Positions 58,602 through 64,000 of a stretch of DNA of 64,000 nt are shown here, one piece after another. The translations under genes and the position numbers were made by a program. This DNA comes from JAEUHM01 sp964538625. GTDB taxonomy: Bacteria; Verrucomicrobiota; Verrucomicrobiia; Verrucomicrobiales; Verrucomicrobiaceae. Positions within the stretch are counted from its first letter, which is position 1. Each line of letters opens with the position of its first letter. The notes beneath the pieces are model-generated. The model was not told where the DNA came from, made no database searches, and saw only the letters and a program-made list of their open reading frames with translations. The DNA lies in the NCBI GenBank assembly GCA_964538625.1, contig CAZIGH010000003.1, forward strand, positions 62,001 to 126,000, read 5' to 3'.

Positions 58602-60986
58602 ATGTCTGCCATCGCCACCACCATTACTTACAACGACCGCGTCGTGCGGCAGTTCATGATCGCCTCCATCGTCTTTGGCGTGGTGGCCATGCTTGTCGGA
58701 GTCCTGGCCGGATCCCAGTTGAACTTTCACCAGCTGAATCTCGCCGAGTGGCTCACCTTCGGTCGTCTGCGCCCGCTGCACACGAACGCAGCCATCTTCG
58801 CCTTCGTGGGGAACATGATGTTTGCCGGGATCTACTACTCTACCCAGAGGCTATGCAAGGCGCGCATGGCCTCTGACACGCTCTCTGCCATCAACTTTTG
58901 GGGTTGGCAGGCCATCATCGTAGCGGCAGCCATCACTCTGCCGCTGGGCTTCTCGCGGGGGAAAGAGTATGCCGAGCTCATCTGGCCCATCAACGTCGCC
59001 GTGGCGGTGATCTGGGTGGTCTTTGCCATCAACTTCTTCCTCACCCTGCACAGGCGCAATGAGCCAAGCCTCTACGTGGCGCTATGGTTCTACATAGCCA
59101 CCATCATCACGGTGGCCATGCTTTATATCGTCAACCACCTTTCCATCCCCACCAGCTGGACTCACAGTTATGGCATCTTTGGCGGCGTGCAGGATGCGCT
59201 GGTGCAGTGGTGGTATGGGCACAATGCCGTGGCCTTCTTCCTCACCACGCCCATTCTCGGCATCATGTATTACTTTCTGCCGAAGGCGGCTGAGCGTCCG
59301 GTTTACTCCTACAGGCTATCCATTGTCCACTTCTGGTCTCTTGTGTTTCTCTACATTTGGGCAGGTCCGCACCATTTGCTGAACACCTCGCTGCCGAAGT
59401 GGCTCCAGCTTTTGGGGATGTTCTTCAGCCTCATGCTCTGGGCACCGTCCTGGGGAGGCATGTTGAATGGACTGCTCACGCTGCGCGGTGCCTGGGACAA
59501 GCTAAGGACGGACCCGGTGATCAAGTTCTTCATCGCAGGCGTCACCTTCTACGGCATGTCCACCTTTGAGGGTCCGCTGCTTTCCATCAGAGCTGTCAAC
59601 GCGCTCTCACACTACTCAGACTGGACCATCGGCCACGTGCACTCGGGTGCGCTGGGTTGGAATGGCTTCATGGCTGCGGGCATGTTCTACTGGCTGGCAC
59701 CGCGGCTCTGGGGCACTAAGCTGCACTCTACGGCGGCGGCAAACTTCCACTTCTGGATTGGCACCGTGGGCATTCTCCTCTACGTCGTCGCCATGTGGAT
59801 CAGCGGCATCATGCAGGGCCTTATGCTGAACGCCACCAGCCCGGATGGCACTTCCCTCCAGTATCCCGCTTTCTTGGACACGCTCCAGGCCATCCGTCCT
59901 CTGATGGGATTGCGCGTCATCGGAGGAGCCATGTATTTGATCGGCTTCCTGGTCATGTGTTGGAATCTTTTCATGACCATCCGCAGTGGAAAGCCTGTGA
60001 ATGAGCAGCGTGAGGTCATGGTGGAGCAACACCCTGACCGGGACAAAATGGGCCTGAAGGATACTTTCATCAATGATCCCGTAGCCTACACCCTGGGTGC
60101 GCTATTCCTCCTTTGTGGCTGGCTGTTCCTGCCCACTGGCTCGGATGTGGTGGCGCTTATTTGCTCGCTGGTGTTCATCGCCATCGCCGCCAAGAAGTTC
60201 AAGGAAGGCAGCCAGAAATGGTCCGGATGGTATGACCGCCTGTTGCACAACTACTTGCCTTTCACTGTGCTCACTTTCGTCGCCGTGGTCATAGGCGGTC
60301 TCATCCAGATCATCCCCACCATCACCGTCAATAGCGCCAAGAACACGGAGGACCGCATCCAGAAGCTCTACACGCCGCTGGAACTGGCTGGGCGGGACAT
60401 CTACGTGAGTGAGGGCTGCTACAACTGCCACTCCCAGATGATCCGCACCATGGTTCCCGATGTATTGCGCTATGGACCCGCGCCTGAGCAGGGATGGTCC
60501 AGGCTGGGAGAGAGCATCTACGACCACCCGTTCCAATGGGGTTCCAAGCGCACCGGGCCAGACCTCGCCCGTGAGGGTGGTGTGCGCAACAATCTCTGGC
60601 ACTACAAGCACATGATGGACCCACGCAGCATGTCCCCCTTCTCCAACATGCCTTCCTATCCGCACCTGGCTGAGAAGTCCTTTGACCAGTTGGCGCTGCC
60701 GAAAAAGATCGCCGTCCTGGCCCGACTGGGCGTGCCTTATCCGGCTATGAGTGCGGATGAGATCAAGATCAAGGCCCTGGAGCAAGGCGCGGCCATAGCC
60801 ACTGACCTGAAAAACAACGGCGTCGTCGTGCGGCCGGACAGCGAGATGGTGGCCATCATCGCCTACCTCCAGAAGCTCGGCCAATACGAAACCGTACCTG
60901 AACGCACCAAGGTTCCCGGCATTCCGAATCCAGTCCTGCCGGTGGTGCCCGACCAGATGCGCAGCGCCCAAGCCTCCAGCAACTAA
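58602..60986 (+). CDS. ccoNO: Fused cbb3-type cytochrome c oxidase subunits I and II (CcoN-CcoO)
   Basis: 794 residues. Residues 1-475 are CcoN: RPLHTNAAIFAFVGN (haem b ligand), WWYGHNAVAFFLT (CuB), AGPHHLLNTSLP (CuB His pair) and DWTIGHVHSGALGW (haem b3 and b ligands). Two extra membrane helices at about 490-540 lead into CcoO, with a membrane anchor (about 545-570) and one c-type haem site, CYNCH (Cys606, Cys609, His610). The two subunits are usually separate, though fusions are known in some Bacteroidota and other groups. It reduces O2 to water at high affinity and pumps protons. Confidence 0.95.
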   Translation: MSAIATTITYNDRVVRQFMIASIVFGVVAMLVGVLAGSQLNFHQLNLAEWLTFGRLRPLHTNAAIFAFVGNMMFAGIYYSTQRLCKARMASDTLSAINFWGWQAIIVAAAITLPLGFSRGKEYAELIWPINVAVAVIWVVFAINFFLTLHRRNEPSLYVALWFYIATIITVAMLYIVNHLSIPTSWTHSYGIFGGVQDALVQWWYGHNAVAFFLTTPILGIMYYFLPKAAERPVYSYRLSIVHFWSLVFLYIWAGPHHLLNTSLPKWLQLLGMFFSLMLWAPSWGGMLNGLLTLRGAWDKLRTDPVIKFFIAGVTFYGMSTFEGPLLSIRAVNALSHYSDWTIGHVHSGALGWNGFMAAGMFYWLAPRLWGTKLHSTAAANFHFWIGTVGILLYVVAMWISGIMQGLMLNATSPDGTSLQYPAFLDTLQAIRPLMGLRVIGGAMYLIGFLVMCWNLFMTIRSGKPVNEQREVMVEQHPDRDKMGLKDTFINDPVAYTLGALFLLCGWLFLPTGSDVVALICSLVFIAIAAKKFKEGSQKWSGWYDRLLHNYLPFTVLTFVAVVIGGLIQIIPTITVNSAKNTEDRIQKLYTPLELAGRDIYVSEGCYNCHSQMIRTMVPDVLRYGPAPEQGWSRLGESIYDHPFQWGSKRTGPDLAREGGVRNNLWHYKHMMDPRSMSPFSNMPSYPHLAEKSFDQLALPKKIAVLARLGVPYPAMSADEIKIKALEQGAAIATDLKNNGVVVRPDSEMVAIIAYLQKLGQYETVPERTKVPGIPNPVLPVVPDQMRSAQASSN

Positions 60987-61006
60987 ACCCAACCCTTCAC
61001 TCCGTC

Positions 61007-61162
61007 ATGTTCAAACGCGTCCTTTACGAAAACTGGCACACCATCGTGCCCATCCTGGCCTTCGCTGGCACCGCGCTCTTTTACGGTGTCATGGTGCTGC
61101 GTGGCACCCTCATGCAAAAGGAGAAGGCAAACCACCTCGCTCACCTGCCGCTCGACGACTGA
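61007..61162 (+). CDS. ccoQ: CcoQ-like small cbb3 oxidase subunit
   Basis: 51 residues, ATG 61007 to TGA 61160-61162, lying between ccoNO and ccoP with 20 and 14 bp gaps. One membrane helix, TIVPILAFAGTALFYGVMVL, with a charged C-terminal tail. Position and form match CcoQ, which stabilises the oxidase complex. The sequence itself is too short for certainty. Confidence 0.8.
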   Translation: MFKRVLYENWHTIVPILAFAGTALFYGVMVLRGTLMQKEKANHLAHLPLDD

Positions 61163-61176
61163 TCTGAACGCCCGCC

Positions 61177-61779
61177 ATGAAACCCACGACTTCCAGCAAT
61201 GAACCCGTCCTTCGTGAGCACGCGTATGACGGCATCCAGGAGTACGATCAAAAGCTACCGAACTGGTGGCTTTTCACTCTCTACATCACCATGGTGTGGT
61301 TCGTCCTCGCTTGGGTGGGTTACTATCAGTTCGGCTATGGCAGCACAGACGAGCAGCAGATAGAGGCTGCTATGGCTCGCATGGCCGAGGCACGTGAGAA
61401 GGAACTGGAGAACATCACGGACGACTCTCTGTGGGCCATGTCGCAGGATCCAGCCATCGTCGAGGCTGGCAGGGCCACCTTCACCACCACCTGTGTGGCG
61501 TGCCACGCGGCGGACCTCAGTGCCAAACTAGGCGCAGCACCTCTCCCTGGTCTGCCGCTCAATGACCCCGTCTGGAAGTACGGCGGCCACCCCACCGACG
61601 TGATGAAGATCATCCGCAAGGGTTCACCAGATGTCACTAAGGGCATGATCGCCTGGGATGCGGCTCTGGGTGTGAAGCGCATCACTGAAGTGGTGGCCTT
61701 CATTATGAGCCATCACAAAAAGGACGCGCCCTGGACACTGGCCCCTGATTCACCCCTGAAATCTGCTGCACCGCAGTAG
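61177..61779 (+). CDS. ccoP: cbb3 oxidase subunit III (CcoP), single haem
   Basis: 200 residues. YDGIQEYDQKLPNWWLFTLY is the standard CcoP N-terminus, followed by a membrane helix (about 30-50). One c-type haem site is present, CVACH (Cys106, Cys109, His110), with Met ligand candidates in GMIAWD. Most CcoP proteins have two haems; this one has only one and is shorter. It delivers electrons to the CcoN active site. Confidence 0.9.
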   Translation: MKPTTSSNEPVLREHAYDGIQEYDQKLPNWWLFTLYITMVWFVLAWVGYYQFGYGSTDEQQIEAAMARMAEAREKELENITDDSLWAMSQDPAIVEAGRATFTTTCVACHAADLSAKLGAAPLPGLPLNDPVWKYGGHPTDVMKIIRKGSPDVTKGMIAWDAALGVKRITEVVAFIMSHHKKDAPWTLAPDSPLKSAAPQ

Positions 61780-61793
61780 TCCCCCCCTCCACT

Positions 61794-63227
61794 ATGTCAC
61801 GCAACAGCCCCAACCTCACCTCGCTGGGCTCTATCAATGCCGACGGCTCGAAGCGCAGTCTGCACCCCGCAGACGTTCACGGACACTTCACCACTGCACG
61901 CCGTTGGTTTGCGCTGTTGCTGCTTGTCATCTACATCGCGCTGCCGTGGATACCGGTGAATGGTTACCCTGCGGTGTTCCTGGATGTGGCGAACCGCCGC
62001 TTTCACCTTTTTGGTCTCACTCTGGTCACGCAGGATCTGTGGGTCTTCTTCTTTCTCATCACCGGGCTGGGATTCTCCCTCTTCTACGTAACGGCGCTTT
62101 TCGGGCGCATCTGGTGTGGGTGGACCTGCCCCTACACCATCTTTCTGGAGCATGTCTTCCGCCGAGTGGAGCGCTGGATTGACGGAGACGCCACGGCGCG
62201 CCGCAGACTGGACGCAGCACCTTGGACAGGAAGCAAAGTCGCACGCCGCATGCTCAAGCATGGCATCTACATCCTGCTCGCTGCACTCATAGCCCATGTC
62301 TTTCTGAGCTACTTCGTCTCCATCCGCGGGCTTTACGACATGATGCACCACTCACCGCGCGGCCACATGATCGCCTTTGGTGTGGTATTGTTTCTCACGG
62401 GTGCGCTCTACTTCTGCTTCAGCTGGTTCCGAGAGCAGTTCTGCGTCATCCTCTGCCCATACGGTCGCATGCAGTCCGCACTCACAGACGACCATTCTGT
62501 CATCATCGGCTACGACAAAAAGCGCGGTGAACCACGAGGGAAGGCGAGTGATCCTGACGCTGGCGACTGCATTGACTGCATGCGCTGCGTTCACGTGTGC
62601 CCCACCGGCATTGACATCCGCAACGGCCTGCAGTTGGAGTGCATTGGCTGTGCAGCGTGTATTGATGCCTGCTCGGACGTCATGTCCAAACTGGGCCGGA
62701 AGCCTGACCTCATCCGTTACGACTCGGATGTGGGGCTGAAAGGTGGGAAGACCAGGTACATCCGCGGCCGCACCATCCTTTATACCGTGATGATGCTTGC
62801 TGGGCTCTCGGCTTTTTTGTTCTCGGCGTCCCGCATCGAGCCCATGCGTGCCAATGCTCTGCGGATGCCCGGGCAGCCTTTTTACGTGGCGGACGGCAAC
62901 ATTCGGAACCAGTTCACCGTGCGGGTCATCAACAAGCGGAATGAAGCACGCACCTTCTGGCTGAAGGTGACTGGGGAAAAGGCTGCCGCCGTTGCGACGA
63001 CTGGCACTGAGACACCGCTCACGGTGCCCGCGCTCGGGGAGGAGGTGAGGCCCTTGGTTCTCTCCATGCCGGAGTCCTCATACACAGAGCCCTTCAAGCT
63101 GGTCATCACCGTCACGGACGAAATCACCGGCAGTACCACCGAGACGAAGCCCGTGGAGTTCACCGGCCCGGACAAACGCATTCAAAGCAATGACTACCTC
63201 GACCCCAAACAATACCTCAAGCGGTGA
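61794..63227 (+). CDS. ccoG: cbb3 oxidase assembly protein CcoG (RdxA/FixG family)
   Basis: 477 residues. Membrane helices at about 38-58, 82-105, 155-175 and 195-215 precede a double [4Fe-4S] ferredoxin segment (CIDCMRCVHVCPTGID, then CIGCAACIDAC). The FQECILCPYG-like site is seen as WFREQFCVILCPYGRMQS. A last helix is followed by a periplasmic Ig-like domain (about 360-470). CcoG reduces copper for delivery to CcoN. The following small gene begins inside its end. Confidence 0.95.
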   Translation: MSRNSPNLTSLGSINADGSKRSLHPADVHGHFTTARRWFALLLLVIYIALPWIPVNGYPAVFLDVANRRFHLFGLTLVTQDLWVFFFLITGLGFSLFYVTALFGRIWCGWTCPYTIFLEHVFRRVERWIDGDATARRRLDAAPWTGSKVARRMLKHGIYILLAALIAHVFLSYFVSIRGLYDMMHHSPRGHMIAFGVVLFLTGALYFCFSWFREQFCVILCPYGRMQSALTDDHSVIIGYDKKRGEPRGKASDPDAGDCIDCMRCVHVCPTGIDIRNGLQLECIGCAACIDACSDVMSKLGRKPDLIRYDSDVGLKGGKTRYIRGRTILYTVMMLAGLSAFLFSASRIEPMRANALRMPGQPFYVADGNIRNQFTVRVINKRNEARTFWLKVTGEKAAAVATTGTETPLTVPALGEEVRPLVLSMPESSYTEPFKLVITVTDEITGSTTETKPVEFTGPDKRIQSNDYLDPKQYLKR

Positions 63228-63429
63228 TTCCGCCTGCCGCTGTGATCGCAACTGCGGCTGCTGCAAGCGCAAGGAACTGGCAGCCGCAGCCAAGCCGGTA
63301 CCTGGATTCTTCCGCAAGCGCCCGTGGCTCTGGGTGCTGCTTGCCTTTGTGCTGCTGTTCTCCGCCTGGACTGCTTTCTTTTACATCGCTTGGCACAATC
63401 AGCCACAGACGATCGTCATAGATCATTAG
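63190..63429 (+). CDS. Small Cys-rich membrane protein in the CcoH position
   Basis: 79 residues from the ATG at 63190, overlapping ccoG by 38 bp in another frame. The N-terminus has five Cys in eleven residues (CRCDRNCGCCK at about 16-26). One membrane helix follows, RPWLWVLLAFVLLFSAWTAF, with a short outer tail. In other cco clusters the ccoH (FixH) gene occupies this place, but FixH is about twice as long and lacks this Cys cluster. The Cys could bind copper or iron. Its identity is open. Confidence 0.6.
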   Translation: MTTSTPNNTSSGDSACRCDRNCGCCKRKELAAAAKPVPGFFRKRPWLWVLLAFVLLFSAWTAFFYIAWHNQPQTIVIDH

Positions 63430-63453
63430 TCCGGCACCATTTGTCATTGAATC

Positions 63454-64000
63454 ATGCACTCCACCACTGCAGCGTTTCTGGCCGGCATGGTCACCAGCTT
63501 TCACTGTGTGGGCATGTGCGGACCACTGGCCTGCTCGTGGGCTGTGGGGAAGGGTGGGCAGTCCGCTTTCATGCGGGACACTGCGCTCTATCATGCAGCC
63601 AGGCTTGCCGCTTATGGAGTGGTAGGCGCCATAGCCGGTGCCATGGGCACGCTGCCCAAGGAGTGGCTTCAGCATCGCGGCGTCGCCATGCTGCCGTGGT
63701 TGCTTATTCTGGCCTTTGCGCTTGTGGGTATAGGAGCAGATGCGTGGCTGCCTAAGCCGAGGTTTCTGACCATGCCAATCGCCAGGCTCAAGCTATATGC
63801 TGCGCGTCTGGGTGGAACAGCGCGGGCCATGCTGCTCGGTGCGGCCACTCCGCTGCTGCCTTGCGGTCCGCTTTACATGATGTTCGCACTCGCCCTGGCA
63901 AATGGCTCTGCACTGAGGGGTGGTGAGTTTTCCGTGGCGTTCGGTCTTGGCACGCTGCCGCTGCTTGCTCTGGCCCAGACTCAACTGCATCGCATCAGCA
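63454..64000 (+). CDS. Sulfite exporter TauE/SafE-family protein, partial at right edge
   Basis: The frame from the ATG at 63454 stays open to the window edge (182 codons). The N-terminal GMVTSFHCVGMCGPLACSW has the His-Cys-x-Gly-Met-Cys-Gly motif of the short TauE/SafE group, and LLPCGPLYMMFALA repeats the pattern later. Cys-His pairs inside membrane helices suit copper transport or cbb3 assembly, and such genes are common in cco clusters. Several membrane helices are visible. The rest is beyond the window. Confidence 0.88.
   Translation, partial: MHSTTAAFLAGMVTSFHCVGMCGPLACSWAVGKGGQSAFMRDTALYHAARLAAYGVVGAIAGAMGTLPKEWLQHRGVAMLPWLLILAFALVGIGADAWLPKPRFLTMPIARLKLYAARLGGTARAMLLGAATPLLPCGPLYMMFALALANGSALRGGEFSVAFGLGTLPLLALAQTQLHRIS

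Noticed and set aside
1..64000. tRNA, rRNA, riboswitch or replication origin.
   Set aside because: Intergenic stretches are short and I saw no cloverleaf, rRNA-like block, known riboswitch core or DnaA-box cluster. A covariance-model scan would be decisive.

Overview
The window is a G+C-rich bacterial chromosome segment with no rRNA, tRNA, CRISPR array or complete insertion sequence that I can see. The gene content points to the Verrucomicrobiota (PVC superphylum, Prosthecobacter/Verrucomicrobium-like). It carries a DUF1080 lectin-fold hydrolase, Tat-exported Gfo/Idh/MocA and sugar-isomerase proteins, an iduronate-type sulfatase, a DUF1501 protein, a PmoA/DUF6807 protein, a TIGR03790 protein, a C39-like peptidase and a double-length UvrA like that of chlamydiae. 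The taxonomy is inferred from families, not from a marker gene.

Layout. 1-4.8 kb: ApbE (cut by the left edge), ferritin, a regulatory gap with two dyads and an interspersed repeat, then DUF1080, a PilZ-like protein, a sugar isomerase, an FG-GAP-like exported protein and an SdpI-family protein. 4.9-10.7 kb: secreted esterase, SNF2 helicase, LolC/E permease. 10.8-12.6 kb: an AAA_14/DUF4143 ATPase bounded at its start and stop codons by two copies of a 37-bp near-palindrome, followed by a broken membrane-protein gene. 12.6-22.5 kb: a 2021-residue thioester alpha-2-macroglobulin, a Gfo/Idh/MocA oxidoreductase, and a TIGR03790/metallo-hydrolase pair. 22.6-27.3 kb: recN and mutS. 27.3-32.1 kb: kelch/SGNH pair, RlpA, sulfatase, YceH, small lipoprotein. 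32.3-40.2 kb: giant uvrA, a RelE/ParE-Phd/YefM toxin-antitoxin pair, serA. 40.4-47.6 kb: C-terminally anchored protein, GH10 xylanase-like protein converging on xylulokinase, AlkC-like DNA glycosylase, esterase. 47.6-56.8 kb: C39-like peptidase, DUF4112, a sugar-epimerase/shikimate-kinase fusion, queG, glycosyltransferase, DUF1501, DUF6807 and two small proteins. 56.9-64 kb: beta-CASP nuclease, then a cbb3 oxidase operon (ccoS, fused ccoNO, ccoQ, ccoP, ccoG, a small Cys-rich membrane protein, a TauE/SafE protein cut by the right edge).

How genes work together. recN, mutS, uvrA, the AlkC-like glycosylase and possibly the SNF2 ATPase give a concentration of DNA-repair functions, although they are not one operon. 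The xylanase-like protein and XylB, with the isomerase, oxidoreductase, sulfatase and esterases, fit a polysaccharide-degrading lifestyle. The cco cluster encodes a high-affinity terminal oxidase with its assembly factors.

The strongest unexplained signal is the ATPase cassette at 10801-12045. Each flanking palindrome contains a plausible promoter on both strands; one copy abuts the start codon and the other contains the stop codon. Next are the epimerase-shikimate kinase fusion, the repeated lysine-rich insert peptides in UvrA, and the GH10 protein whose expected acid/base glutamate is histidine. All positions and motifs were read by eye; family assignments were not checked against any database.
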